Numbered from the stretch's first letter, positions 1 through 11,491 are shown. The stretch: 64,000 bases of DNA from Cylindrotheca closterium (GCA_933822405.4 CAKOGP040001747.1:74113-138112); one strand, 5' to 3'. Numbers and translations: made by a program. Notes: generated by a model from the letters alone, not told the origin.

Positions 1-964
1 AAGATTCGCTCGTATCTCCGACTTCACTAGCAAGCTCAACTTCCTCCCTTTGACCTTCTCCAATTACAGCATTGGATTCGATTTGCTCTTGACGAGATTC
101 AATTCTGGAAACAAGTCTCTCTTGAAAAATTCGGTCTTGTTCGTCTCGATAAATTGTTGTACCCAAGGATTGGATATTGATGCCTTCCCCATCTATCGAG
201 ATATGGAGATAGTTCATTCGACAAATCGGACAACGGTCATGCTCCTTTAGCCAGGGCTTTATGCAATCAAAGTGAAACGCATGATCACATCGGGGATTCG
301 GCGAGTAACAGATTTCGTCGTTCTCTTCATATTCCTCCCAGCAGATGGGGCACATCAACTCCTCGTCTTCATGGACACCGCCGCCATCATTTAACACCGG
401 TAAAATTAGATCCAGTTTTTGAAGCCGGCAATTCCGTGGACCTAGCCCTTTCTCCAAGTCGTCGTCGCCTGTCTCTCCTACCAGTGGCCTTTTGACTCTC
501 TGCATTGATTCGGAACACACATTAGCAAAAATTCATCCATATTGCCAGAACAACGAAACCATTTCTTACCTTCTTTATTAGCCCATTCTCAATGAGATCC
601 TTTCTATTTCTCGCCTTTTCTCGGGCGTTGTTTCTGTCACGTGGAATATCAACGCAAAACACCCTCAATCCTGAATACACCCTTTGTTGCGAATTACGAG
701 TATAATATATATAACAAATCATTCCGTGAGCATAGAAATAAGATTGACACCAAAACAAGGTTTGATCTATATAAATGCCTAGTCAGAATAGACTCACATT
801 GCGATTGCAAATGCAATGAGCAAAACAACAGTTAGAATGTTCGAGCCGATGTCGTCGTCGATGGAAGTGGAATCATTTGTGCAAGCGTCATCGGATGAGG
901 TGCAATTCTGCAACAGTCGACCAAGCGAGGGATGGATTGCGCTATCCGACGTTGATTGCTGCAT
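1..964 (-). CDS. Membrane-anchored RING-H2 finger protein, copy 1 (3' end cut by window edge)
   Basis: Probable E3 ubiquitin ligase. Three exons were inferred (798..964, 570..681, 1..499), with introns 682..797 and 500..569 and consistent phase. The N-terminus (ATG at 964) has a short polar region, then one hydrophobic segment (about residues 47-65, ILTVVLLIAFAIAMVYSG), then a basic Arg/Lys-rich stretch. The RING-H2 finger follows: CPIC, then CDHAFHFDCIKPW, then CPIC, so all eight zinc ligands are present. The tail after the RING is charged and still open at base 1, so the stop lies outside the window. It shares exon positions and motifs (LIKK at a splice junction, D-[LM]-EKG, CIKPWL) with the gene at 7425-8600, so the two are paralogues. 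The substrate is unknown. Confidence 0.75.
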
Positions 965-1363
965 AGCGGGCGACGATGGAGTTATTTATGATGACTGCAT
1001 CAGAATGATGATGGCGGTAGTAATATTAAGTTCGCTTCGGTTTTTCGTGGAGTTCGTAAGAAGTCAGCGTCAAAACATGAAATTTTCTTTGCGATGACAT
1101 GGCGTGGACGGACGGTACAGTACCGTGTGGTACGAGTATATACTCACGGCTTTTGAATTATGAAATCAAGGAGAGACATAGGATCTACTATCTACTCTGA
1201 CATCTTAACGAATCTAGCAGTAAAGTCGTTATCAAATCCAATGTTTTTTGGTTCATTATTTGATGTTCAAGGCTTCGGCTAAGTAGACCATTCGTCTTTT
1301 GCTGGAGTGCCTCTGGTTCTTGTTTTTTTAATACCGAAATATTCTTCATGGTGAAAGGTCAAT
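965..1363. other. Intergenic: upstream of RING copy 1, 3' side of the SGNH gene
   Basis: About 400 bases with no supported gene. It contains the 13-base palindrome CGGTACAGTACCG near 1114-1126, one of many TACAGTA-type words in this window. Confidence 0.6.
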
Positions 1364-4300
1364 TCACACGATGTCTCCCTCAGATCCAGTCGACTCATCG
1401 TCATCGGAATTATCCTTATACCTCGTACCACCATTCTGATTCGCAACCTGTCGATACTGTCCCTGGTTATTAGATCGACTTTGACAGCAGCACCATCTTC
1501 GGCAGATTTGGTAGACGCAAAGCAAGAGCAAAACAAAGACTATCGCGAATCCAACAACCATCTTGTCAGGCGGCCACAATGTAGCATTTCCAAACGAGCT
1601 GGGCTTCGTCGCATCCTTATTTACGACCTCCTCAATTTCATTCGTCTTTACTTCAAGACCTTCTGATTTACCCGCTTGGCCGCCATCATCTCCGTCCTCC
1701 TTGATCCGATCATTGCCGCCATCTTTGTCTTCGCTACTCATGTCAGCATCACCCTCGTCATCGCTATCCTCGTCGCTATCTTCGTCTTCACTGCTTTCAT
1801 TTTCATCTGTCGTACCAGCATTGACAATCTCGGTTTTTTCACTATCCTGGTCGTCACTGCTTTCATTTTCATCAGACGATACAGCGTCAGCAACCTGGGA
1901 TTCACCGCTATCCTCCTCACTACCCTCATCTTCACTGCGTTCGTTTTCATCTGTCGTACCAGCATTGGCAATCTCGGTTTTGTCGCTATCCTCGTCGTCA
2001 CTGCTTTCATTTTCATCTGTTGTATCAGCATCAGCACCCTCGGATTCATCGCTATCCTCGACGCTATCCTCGTCGTCACTGCTTTCATTTTCATCTGTTG
2101 TATCAGCATCAGCAACCTCGGATTCATCGCTATCCTCGACGCTATCCTCGACGCTATCCTCGACGCTATCCTCGTCTTCACTGCTTTCGCTTTCATCTAT
2201 CAAATCAACATCAGCAACCTCGGATTCGTCGCTATCCTCAACGCTTTCCTCATCTCCGCTGCTGTCGTTTTCATCTGTTGTATCAGCATCAGCAACCTCG
2301 GATTTATCGCTATCCTCGACGCTATCTTCGTCTTCACTGCTTTCGCTTTCATCTATCGAATCGACACCGGCAACCTCGGATTCGTCGCCATCCGTTTCAA
2401 CGCCATCTGCTAAAACTTGTTGGAGTTCTTCCACAACAAAATCGCCCCACTTTTCGTATCCTTCATGCGTCGGGTGCACACCATCACCAATCATCTTGGG
2501 GTCGATATCGAGAAGCCCCGTAACGTTGGATCGTTCTAACATCAAATCGCCTCCATGCAAGTAATAGAAACTATCGTCATTCCGACAGAATTTTCGAAGC
2601 TTGTTATTGGCGCGCTGTCCCCTCCTCCAAATCTCACCCAAGACTGTAGTATTCTCGGTTTTCGGATTGTCCAAACGAGGGAAGATACCATGAACGAAAA
2701 CAAGCGACTCTGGTGACTTCTCGCTAACAAGCTTGACGACATTCATGATACTTGCAACGACGAAATCTTCAGTACATCTAGTTGTGAAGAGATCATTGGA
2801 TCCAATCAGAATGAACCAAACTTTTGGCTTGAGATTATCAATGAGACCATTTTGTATATGCCACAGCAGATTTGGGCCCTGTTATAAAAATACAATCAAT
2901 CAAGAGGTGAGCATAAATTTAGACTGTCCGGTCATTCGAGGGCAAAAGAAACGAGACTTACGACATCTCCTGCTGTTCCAAAAGCTTTGCCATCCAATCT
3001 TCCTCCTGCTTTTTTTGAAAATCGTCGATCAAAAGCAGCCTTGCGTCCCTCTAGAGCCTCTACTCCCATTCCAGCTGTCCCACTGAACTGTTCAATGATC
3101 GAGTCGCCCAAAAACACAACATCCAAGTTTGACTTCGAATGATTGGCGACGGATACCATATCGCCGTGATGGCGTTTCCATTGATCTGCAAAGACACCGG
3201 TCTTTGCTAGTGGTTTGGTTGGATCGGCACAATTGCACGGTAAGGCAGCCCCAACTCTTTGGCTTTCCTTCGAATACTAAAAGAGTTAGTGAGTTGGTTA
3301 GAAGTATGCATGGAGGACAACATTAACACAAAAGGCGAATGATTTATTGATTCATTCGTGAATATCTTACAAAGCATTTCTCTTCAATTGTAGTTGGATT
3401 GAGGAGCATATCAAAATCTTCCCAATGAACATGGTTGTCATCGGTATCCTCTATCGTAGCATTGTCCATAGTGTGTTCAGAGATGCCTTCAATATCCCCT
3501 TCATTAGAAAAGTGCACATTTGTGGGGACTGGTGTTGCCTCGTCTACAACTGGTGCGCCAATACTTCCATTGTCCTCGTCGGCGTCATTGCTACTATCGC
3601 TATCTACATCCTCGTCTCCACTGTCAGAATCAGAATCAGCATCAGCAGATTCATCTACATCAACGACGACGGTGCAAGTGACAGCGCAAAAAGGTCCACT
3701 TCCTTGCAAAATGGGGTCATTAGAATCAAGGCATCCCGACCTCTTGAACATACCATCAATGCTCACTTGTAAAGGCAACTTGGTTCCCCATCTACACAAG
3801 TCTTGATTGAAGGCTGATGCTCCTTCAAACATTCCGCTCATACTTTTCACAGAAGAAACGTCCCAGCGTGACAAGTCTTGGTTGAAGGATTCCGCAAACT
3901 GGAACATTCTGTCCATATTGGTGACTTTGGAGGTCTTCCATGATGACAAGTCTTGATTGAAAGATAGCGCGTCGGAAAACATGCCCTCCATGTTTGTGAC
4001 GCTGGATGTATTCCACAATTTCAAGTCTCCATCGAAATCGCTTGCTTCCTGGAACATGTTGACCATATTACTCACAGATGTAACATTCCATGATGATAAG
4101 TCTTGGTTAAAAGATGATGCACCCTCAAACATTGATTCCATGTCGGTGACACTAGACACATCCCATAATGAAATGTCGTCATTGAATGATCTGAAATTCT
4201 GAAACATGAAATCCATTCGTGTGACTCTGGAAACACACCATGATCCTATCGGCCAACCATGCTTTTCGACAACTGCATTTTCGCACTTCTTCTTGTCTGA

Positions 4301-4510
4301 GCAGCCATTATTTAGGTAGTCAGTTACGGCAACTCGTAGCTCTTCATGATTGTTGAAGTGAGCACAGCCGTCATCGTCATCAATATTAGAACAACACGAA
4401 TTCAAATTGTAGATTCCGGCAGTAGATCTACCCTTGGCAGAAGAGGCATCTGTAAATGGTATCAACGCATACCAGCTGAATAATGACAAAATGAAGGAAA
4501 TTCGCCTCAT
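1364..4510 (-). CDS. Surface protein: BspA/DUF285 repeats + SGNH (GDSL) hydrolase + acidic repeat stalk + TM
   Basis: Three exons (3371..4510, 2962..3276, 1364..2878), all joined in phase 0, give 989 residues. In order: signal peptide; cysteines; five or six BspA/DUF285 repeats of the form [MF]F..A..FN.DLS.W..S.V.NM (about residues 95-260); an acidic linker; an SGNH esterase domain; eight or nine Asp/Glu/Ser repeats of 20-30 residues; a TM helix near 925-944; and a basic cytoplasmic start (RRWCCC). The hydrolase blocks are FLGDSI (Ser439), the FGTAGD plus NLLWHIQNG block, GSND (Asn513) and DGVHPTHEGY (Asp617, His620), so the catalytic set is complete and resembles the PAF-acetylhydrolase/GDSL group. 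It is probably an extracellular, membrane-tethered esterase. The substrate is unknown. The fusion rests on two introns joined in phase, and cDNA has not been seen. Confidence 0.8.
1700..2400 (-). repeat. Coding tandem repeat of the acidic Ser/Asp/Glu stalk
   Basis: Degenerate repeats encode units such as DESESSEDEDSVEDSD and EVADADTTDENESSDDEDS, eight or nine times. Copies of the short unit SVED directly repeated near 2120-2175 indicate recent slippage. The simple codon pattern leaves long open frames in the other frames and strand, which are artefacts. Confidence 0.85.
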
Positions 4511-4769
4511 TTCATTCCATTAGTGTAGATGACGATGATGATGATGATGATAGCATAAAACGCTGTTTTGCTCGCACCCTTTTTTGTTAGATATCTCAAA
4601 GATCTTGAACGTGAGAAAACTGCGGTAGCGACCCGGAGGTTTATTAACATTGCATGCATAAAACATATATTCCTCGTCTTCAATCTATTTCTAGCGGCTC
4701 AGTATTTTTAAAAACATCAATAGACAGGGTATATTATTTAGTGCTATTTGCCAAGTCAATTATTTTAGA

Positions 4770-6185
4770 TTAAGACCCTTTACTGGTTGTTACTGTAACT
4801 CCCAGGAATGCCACTATTCTCGGAATCGCAGCGTCCGATCCACAGACACAACGGCACGCTCTTCGGTCCAGCGCCTGTCGCTTTGTGCCATCATTGTTCC
4901 AACCACCCCTGAGCTGAAGTTTCCACAAGGCCATCTCCAAGATTGAAATGGACCCCATGGCTTTGTATTGTTCAAAGACAGTATACGCTCCATGATATAG
5001 ATATGCTCTTTGTACCTTGTTATTTGCAGCAAGTACGGCTTGTACCTTACTCTGCATGGCTTCCATCCAGGATGCAGCACCCCAAGAGGCAAGCGGATCA
5101 ACCATCCATTTTTGTAGTGATTTCTGAAGCAAAGATGCGGTTATTTCAGTCCAGTTGGACATTAAATAGTCAAGTGGTCGTTTGCCATTGGCATCTTTGC
5201 GGTCCAGGATCGCATGGTACGGATCATGGTCTAGGAGGACTTTGAGCAGATCTTCGCTTGGCTCGGGAGTCGAAAAGAGGAGATGGAATGGAGTCATTCC
5301 GAAGCCGTCCACGAGCGGTAAAACGTTGCCCATTGTACTCTGAACACACTCGCAAAGTTCTTGGGCGGTGATAGAGGAATGGTCGTAGCACATTTTGTGA
5401 ACTGGGAAGTTGTCAAACCGGTGTACCAAACCGGCGACGATACTCTCTGATCCTTTACCAAAGCGATTTTCCAAAAGTGGACATCCTTGAAAAGCTTCCG
5501 ATGACGTTGTTTCTTCTGACCCTTGCGGAAGCACAAGATTTACAAGTGATCCGCAGTTCATGACCGATGAGATTTCAATGAAAATAGGCTTTGAATCCAG
5601 AGGCACCATCACAGTAACCAAGGAATTACAGTCCTTGAATGCATAAGAACAAATACACTCCAATGAACTTGGTAGGCTCACAGTTTGAAGGGAGCCACAA
5701 CCAGCGAATCCATGGTTGGGCACCTTGGTGATGGACGTTTTCGATAGAATTGCTTCAACCAAGACTCTGCAGTCACTACAGACATATTGATCAATCATAT
5801 TCACAGACGAGGGGAACTTGATTCTTTGTAGTGAAAGGCAACGTTTGAAAGCCCCATAGCCAATTGACTTTAGCCGATGAAGGGAAGACGAGGAACATTC
5901 AAACTCAACTTTCTTCAGTACTTCGCATTCTGAAAATGCACCCTGTCCAATTGATTCTACAATGCTGCTAATCTTGATTTCCAACAAGCTTTTGCATCGA
6001 GCAAAAACACATTTACCAATCATCATCAGTCTTTTGGGCAGAGTTACTTCGCGCAAGCATTCACATTCCCAGCACAAACTATCAGGTAAAACGATCACGC
6101 GTGGATTGATAATCAGCTTTTGAACACTTTTTGGTACTGTTTGCCACCGATTGCCTCGGCGGTATTCGAACTCAGTGACATCCAT
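4770..6185 (-). CDS. Leucine-rich repeat protein, BspA type (LRR_5), with ankyrin-like C-terminal part
   Basis: 471 residues from the first in-frame ATG (6185); upstream codons are open for about 120 bases but hold no ATG. The N-terminal half has LRR_5 repeats of about 23 residues with the pattern I...AF..C.SL..I..P.S (for example GYGAFKRCLSLQRIKFPSS and YAFKDCNSLVTV). The C-terminal half has DGFGMTPFHLLF and DANGKRPLDYL, which read as ankyrin-like repeats. This LRR plus ankyrin-like tail is a large expanded family in diatoms and is thought to mediate protein binding. There is no signal peptide or TM, so it is likely intracellular. The specific partner is unknown. Confidence 0.8.
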   Translation of the reverse strand: MDVTEFEYRRGNRWQTVPKSVQKLIINPRVIVLPDSLCWECECLREVTLPKRLMMIGKCVFARCKSLLEIKISSIVESIGQGAFSECEVLKKVEFECSSSSLHRLKSIGYGAFKRCLSLQRIKFPSSVNMIDQYVCSDCRVLVEAILSKTSITKVPNHGFAGCGSLQTVSLPSSLECICSYAFKDCNSLVTVMVPLDSKPIFIEISSVMNCGSLVNLVLPQGSEETTSSEAFQGCPLLENRFGKGSESIVAGLVHRFDNFPVHKMCYDHSSITAQELCECVQSTMGNVLPLVDGFGMTPFHLLFSTPEPSEDLLKVLLDHDPYHAILDRKDANGKRPLDYLMSNWTEITASLLQKSLQKWMVDPLASWGAASWMEAMQSKVQAVLAANNKVQRAYLYHGAYTVFEQYKAMGSISILEMALWKLQLRGGWNNDGTKRQALDRRACRCVCGSDAAIPRIVAFLGVTVTTSKGS

Positions 6186-7424
6186 CGTTCCACACGTCCA
6201 AGGGCAAACGAGTTCTTTGACTACAGTTGAAGTTGGCGGTTTTGATGCGTTCAAGGGCAAACGATGAGCTCGTTGTTTACAATATAGAAGCAGTTAAGGT
6301 GCGGTTTTGCTTTTTTATATCCTATCTAAGATAGCCTACTGCCGTCCTCCGTGTGTGTGTTCGTATAGTATTTTGTCTTGGTGTGTAGCTGGTGGGTTGT
6401 GGTGTGAAGCGGGTCGAACTGATCGAGTAATAGACTCGATTCGTTCGACCAATCTCAGAAATCCCGTGTGCGGTATTACTGAGATCTGCTTTCCTACCAG
6501 GCACCGCCGATATGGTAAAATGGAGGCGGTGCCCAACAGGGCGGGTGAGGTTTGGGAGAGAAAAATTGAATTACCACGACACAAGTGGGTGAATTCAATC
6601 TCAGTCGATAAACTGGGCATCATTGCCTGGGCGCATCGACAACAACTTTTGACGGTCGAAGGCCGTTCGGCCTTTGTCCGTCTGTAACACAATGTAGTCA
6701 AAGAAATCGAACAGTGTGCCTGCGGTCTACGTTGGATTATCTATAATCTAACGTAGACGGGAAAATAAACGCGAATGTTCAGATCCAAGAAACCCGGATG
6801 TTTCCAGATTTCGTCCTTCATGAGATGATTGCGACAGTCTGAATAAAGCGCGCCCATCACCCTGAATAGATTTTATACAGTACCGTGCAAGGAATCTATA
6901 TATTCAACAAGCTTTCACACCGAACAAAGCCATATTATCAATCCTGTGGGGCGATTTACGTCCTGCAGAAGCCTTCACCTTTGGCACAATTTATCCGGCA
7001 AGAACATTTGAAAGTCTGGATTGAAGGCCAGCTTTCGAACATTTCCTGGTACTATTTCTCCCCCATCGCCTTGTATCGGTACTCGTCTACTGTACCTTCA
7101 TCGTTGCAAAGGAAACCGAGCTCGTTGTCTACAGCAACGGTACACGACGAGTTGGGGTTGTCCAAAAAAATATTGCCAATTTGAATGGGACACTTCAGGC
7201 CCAATGAATCCAGATGCTTTCAAAAACTTCTCGCCACCGCGGATCTACCTACCTCAACTATCAATTGATTGTTGATTTCGAACTTTGTGATAGCATTGAA
7301 GTATGGCGATGGTCCAGTCCATTTGCGGGAAATTTACCCGAACGTTGGTTTGTGGAACATGCTGCGGGTGATTGTCTGCCTGTTGGAAACAAGGACGAGT
7401 CAGTCGCGAAAGTCACAGCCAGTA
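6186..7424. other. Intergenic region with consecutive hairpins
   Basis: About 1.2 kb between the start of the LRR_5 gene and the 3' end of RING copy 2. Positions 6412-6758 carry a run of inverted repeats (separate entry). The rest, 6760-7424, has only short open frames without recognisable domains, plus TACAGTA at 6876 and TACTGTA at 7088. Confidence 0.6.
6412..6758. repeat. Array of consecutive inverted repeats (hairpins)
   Basis: Direct reading gives these stems: 6412-6428 with 6434-6450 (15/17 paired, 5-nt loop); 6452-6466 with 6471-6485 (13/15, TGTG loop); 6500-6508 with 6525-6533 (9/9, GGCACCGCC); 6565-6572 with 6592-6599 (8/8, ATTGAATT); 6651-6665 with 6668-6682 (5 + 7 pairs around a symmetric internal loop, 2-nt loop); 6725-6740 with 6743-6758 (15/16, the odd pair being a G-U wobble, 2-nt loop). 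The very small loops and close spacing make chance unlikely. The function is unknown. Confidence 0.7.
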
Positions 7425-8600
7425 TTATTGGCGACTGATGTGCATTTCATTCATTGTCTGCAACATTTCTGCTAGTGTCGGTGAATCAACAGAAGTGTTA
7501 ACGCGCTCTAGAATTGGTTCGGATCCAGGAATACTTGGCTGGCCCATTACAGCATTTCCCGCTGGTTCGTTATTGTCGTTCTCGATAGTAGCACCATCTT
7601 CAGTATGGTCCTCCTTTTGCCCAAGATAATTGTTGCGGCAAATGGGACATTGGTTATGGTAAATCAGCCATGGTTTTATACATTCAACATGAAATACGTG
7701 TTCACACTGCTCATTTCTTGACCAACAGATGGCATCCTTCTCCAGATAATCTTCTTTACAAATAGCACAGGCGGGCAGTCCTGCCGCATGATGAGGCAGC
7801 TGATTGTTATAGTCGTCGGTGTCGTCATCATCGATCGCGCATTCATCCAGATCAATTTCATCATTCGTACAAAATGAAAGATACAACTTTGAGCCCTGTT
7901 CTTGTGCTCGAAAAAGATGGCGTAAATGAAGTTCTTTTGTTGTCGTAGCGGTACCTTTTTCCATGTCACTGATACTGCTGTCATCCTCTGACGAGACTTT
8001 TCGCTTCTTTTCTAGCGTCTAATGCAAGCACAGACCTAACCTATTAGGCTCTATTAAAGCAACCATATTGCCGACATGTTTGAGTTTGCTGACCTTTTTT
8101 ATGATTCTGTCGTCAATGTATTTCTCACGTTCCTGCCTCTGCCGCTTGGTCGTTGGGTACCTCGTTCGTTTCCGGTATAGCACACAAAGACTGTACATGG
8201 AAGCATGCGTGAGTGTTTGACATTCAAACCAGAAAATCATGCAGGCCAAGTGATGCATTGTCTTACACGACCAGGAACAGAAACAGAAAGGTTGCATAGT
8301 AAATCTCCTCAGCCACTCCCGGTGCCAGACACAGATCTTTAGATGCGGATATGCGAGATCCGATCGCCGAAGTGCAGTTTGTCTCTTCAGCAGCATTGTT
8401 TTCCCTGATTTACTTGTCTTGCTTGTGCAATATTTTCGAGTGGAGAGATACAATATAAGCCCGAAGTCGTGAAGGTGTCACGAAATCGGCGTTCGAGTTT
8501 TGAAGGGTGCGGTTCGGGTTCTGGGTCGGAGGAGTCGAAGCACGCCACGTACGAAGACTGAAACATCGATACACAGTCACACACATCATCCGACGCCATG
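7425..8600 (-). CDS. Membrane-anchored RING-H2 finger protein, copy 2 (5' end unresolved)
   Basis: Resolved exons are 7425..8018, 8094..8190 and a third ending at 8268 upstream, with phases that match (introns 8019..8093 and 8191..8267, edges plus or minus one base). The encoded order is: hydrophobic segment ATFLFLFLVV plus LCVLY; basic stretch RKRTRYPTTKRQRQERE; IIKK at a splice junction; an acidic region; a RING-H2 with CAIC, CEHVFHVECIKPW and CPIC; and a polar tail. It parallels the gene at 1-964 in exon layout and motifs. The first exon is uncertain. An ATG at 8599 opens a frame (MASDDVCDC) that would need another short intron to reach the TM exon. It is divergent from the aldo-keto reductase with under 100 bases between, so the promoters probably overlap. 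Confidence 0.7.
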
Positions 8601-8664
8601 CATCGACGGAATTCTAGCACGGCACAAGATCTCACTTTTGACTATACCATTGTACCATTGTACC

Positions 8665-10003
8665 ATGATGTTCCGTTCATCGCTATTTTCGTTAATCACA
8701 TTCAGTGCTGGCACGATTCGAAGCGTCAGTGGTCTATCATCCACAGCTGCCTCAGCAGGCACCAAGGTAGCTGGAGCTCGGAGTCTGGGTGGAAGTGATT
8801 TGGTAGTCAGCGAAGCTTGCTTGGGAACCATGACTTGGGGAGTCCAAAACAGCCAAGAAGATGCTTTTGAGCAGATCGACTATGCTCGGTCGGTTGGAGT
8901 CAACTTTATTGATACGGCTGAACTGTACCCTGTTCCACTAACAGCACCCGAATGGAGAGCAGGTGCCACAGAAGAAATCATTGGGGAATACATCAAGAAG
9001 ATTGGTTCCGAACGTGACGAGCTCGTCATTGCGTCCAAAATTGCTGGATTTCTTCCAAACAGTGCTATTGCTGCAGCACGTACCGTACCTCCGACGGATC
9101 CGCCACCGAATGGTAGACTGGACGACAAGTCTGTTAAAATGGCATGTGATGCTTCGCTACGACGATTGCAGACGGATCGTATTGATCTGATGCAAATTCA
9201 CTGGCCAGATCGTTATGTTGTACGTATATACATTCAATTCAAAACAATACTCCAGAGTGTTTTCAAATCGAGAATATTTGCTGACATTATGGATTCGCAC
9301 CTTATCGTTTTGTCTTTACCTCTTGCAGCCTGTGTTTGGTCAAACGGAATTCAAACATGACAACAAGCGCGAGGATTCGGTCGCCATTGAAGAAACTGCA
9401 TCAGCTCTCCGTGATTTGATTGACGAAGGAAAGATTCGTTACATTGGTCTTTCTAATGAAACCCCCTTTGGAGTCTGCGAATGGGTCCGAGCGACCGAAA
9501 AATTGGGGATTCGCGACAAACTAGTTTCGATTCAGAATTCCTATTCCCTGCTCGATCGTCGGTTCGACAGTGATTTGGCAGAAGTCTGCGACCATTATAA
9601 TATTGGATTACTCCCATGGTCCATCTTGGCTGGTGGTCTGTTGAGTGGCAAGTACCGCGAAGGAAAGAATCCATCGCCCAATTCCCGTTTCGTCAAGTAC
9701 GAAGACTACATGTCACGATGGTCCCCTGCTACGGCCTCGGAACAAACCATTCATGCTGCCAATGAATATTCTAGAATTGCGGAAGAGGCGGGAATGTCAC
9801 CCACTGAGCTGTCGCTTGCCTTTTGTCGCACTCGAAGATTCATTTCCGACGCTGGTTCTGTGATTGTCGGCGCCACCACCATGGATCAGCTCAAGGAAAA
9901 TCTTTCGCCCTTTGATGGATCTACTGCTACATTGGACGAGGATGTCCTGGCGGCAATCAATGAAGTTCATATGAAGTGTAGAGATCCTTCTTGTAGCCTA
10001 TAA
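8665..10003 (+). CDS. Aldo-keto reductase, Tas-like
   Basis: Two exons (8665..9219 and 9329..10003, phase 0, intron 9220..9328) give 409 residues. The N-terminal 30 residues are hydrophobic and Ser/Ala-rich, consistent with a signal or transit peptide. The body follows bacterial Tas (NADPH-dependent AKR): LGTMTWGVQNSQEDAFEQ, then FIDTAELYPVP (catalytic Asp and Tyr), then K in VIASKIAG, then LMQIHWPDRYVPVFGQTEF (His of the tetrad) and RYIGLSNETPFGVCEW. The join restores WPDRYV-PVFGQ, a Tas signature, which confirms the intron. The C-terminal NADP-binding part contains SVIVGATTMDQLKENL. The natural substrate is unknown. The ATG at 8665 is chosen because an earlier open frame only adds an upstream extension with no conservation. 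Confidence 0.88.
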
Positions 10004-10121
10004 ATACTACAGTATTAGTTTAAAAGACTAATTTTATTCCTCAGCAACGTCGTCCAGAGGGTCATATGTATGAGTGAAAGGATTCTAATTCAATCTATCA
10101 CTAGGAACCAATCTATCTAAA

Positions 10122-10716
10122 TTATGCCTCTTCTACTTTCTTTTGTGCTTCTCGTTCTCTCTTGGCTTTTAACTTTCGTTGCTTTCTGAGGAATCTCTCC
10201 AAGTTTATCCGGTTGACATCCTGTGTCCGTTCATCACTGTTGGCAAGATGGACACCCCCGCCCCAACCTCCAGCGCCAACCTTTTCTACCCGTTCCCCTG
10301 ATTGATCCTTGATGACTGCGTGCTGTCCAATACCTTGTATCTTCCCTCCTGTGTTTGGTGCGAAAACGAAGCAACACGACAAGAGTTGTGAGAAAGGACC
10401 CGATACTTGACTTTTGAAAATCATTATTCTTACCTTCTCCGTCCACTCCGCTTCCAAGTCGTTGATGCATAGTTTCTTCCGATTTGGAAACTGTCTTTGA
10501 CATTAAATAGTAGCCTCCTGTGACAGGAATGGAAAAGTAAAAGCAGCCCATGAGGAACCTTCCCCAGGGTGGCAATGGATATCTCCAGGCCGTATGAACC
10601 GTGTGTTTCAGTCGATTGTGTGCTTGGGTAAATTCATGAGCTTTTGTCAAGAACCAGCTCTGAGATCTTTTGGCTTCCGCTTGTTCCTTGATTGCCTTCT
10701 GTGGATCAAACGACAT
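10122..10716 (-). CDS. Small single-TM protein of unknown function
   Basis: Two exons (10434..10716 and 10122..10348, intron 10349..10433) give 169 residues. ATG at 10716. The N-terminus is basic and polar and rich in Lys/Gln. One hydrophobic segment lies near residues 50-70 (WGRFLMGCFYFSIPVTGGYY). Then comes a Gly-rich patch (GAGGWGGGVHLANSD), and the C-terminus is highly charged and helical (RFLRKQRKLKAKREREAQ). The layout suggests an organelle inner-membrane or ER assembly factor, but I recognise no family. It converges on the aldo-keto reductase with about 120 bases between stops. Confidence 0.65.
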
Positions 10717-11491
10717 TTTCAATTACAACTATTACTATTCAAAGGAAGGCCCATCAACGAACGAGACCTTCAACCTGGTTGTTTTTATTTTGCAATGAGT
10801 GAGTCAGTCAGTATAGTCAGTCACAGAAAAGATGTTTTTCTAGTCCTTTTCAGTCGACTCACTTGAACTCCTTTGATATTTCAGTCGTATCATTCCAACG
10901 TCACGATGCTTCCAGACGCCAACCGTACAAGCTACCATACTCGTACCCGCGGTACCAGGTACTACATGCTCCTTGATACATGTACGTACACGTGTACCCA
11001 GTACACGTACCAACACGCATGAGTTCACGCGGGGCCCATGCATCATGAAGCGGTAAGTGCTGTAGGACCAGCTAGCTTTTTTAATCGGATGTGTTCGACT
11101 AGAGATTTATCCCGAACGAAATTTGCATAAGTGTTCAGAACATTGACACAGTCAGATCGGAACAACACGCAAACAACTTCTCTAAAAAAGTAGGCACTGG
11201 AGCGATTCAGAACTTTTGAAGCGGTATTTGGGATCATTCCTCTATGTTCATTGATCGAATCCGAATCTCAACATGAAAGGTACCATAAGGAGTACTTAAA
11301 AGCTCCTCTTCTCTGAACTCCGCTCTTAACAAATGACATTTAAAAAGCGGAAACCTTAATCATCCCTGGGAGGAAATTCGAATTAAAGAGAGATGAAACT
11401 CTTACCCAAAAAGTGGAAGTTCTTTTTCCGTACACCAGATATTCCCATCGGATCTTCGTCACTCGCGCAAAATTGAAATTTCACAAATCGA
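10717..11491. other. Intergenic, GTAC-rich
   Basis: No gene seen. The part from 10940 to 11030 is dense in GTAC words (GGTACCAGGTAC and the ACGTGTAC...GTACACGT stem near 10988-11007). It probably contains the promoters of both flanking genes. Confidence 0.5.

Noticed and set aside
1563..2564. Open frames of 333, 245 and 167 codons on the plus strand, and 152 codons on minus
   Set aside because: They are shadows of the acidic repeat stalk; the biased repeat codons have no stops in other frames.
6336..6701. 121-codon minus-strand frame in the hairpin region
   Set aside because: No domain; the sequence is explained by inverted repeats.
8500..8664. Upstream extension of the aldo-keto reductase
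   Set aside because: The frame is open but overlaps the divergent RING gene 5' end; the ATG at 8665 gives the natural N-terminus.
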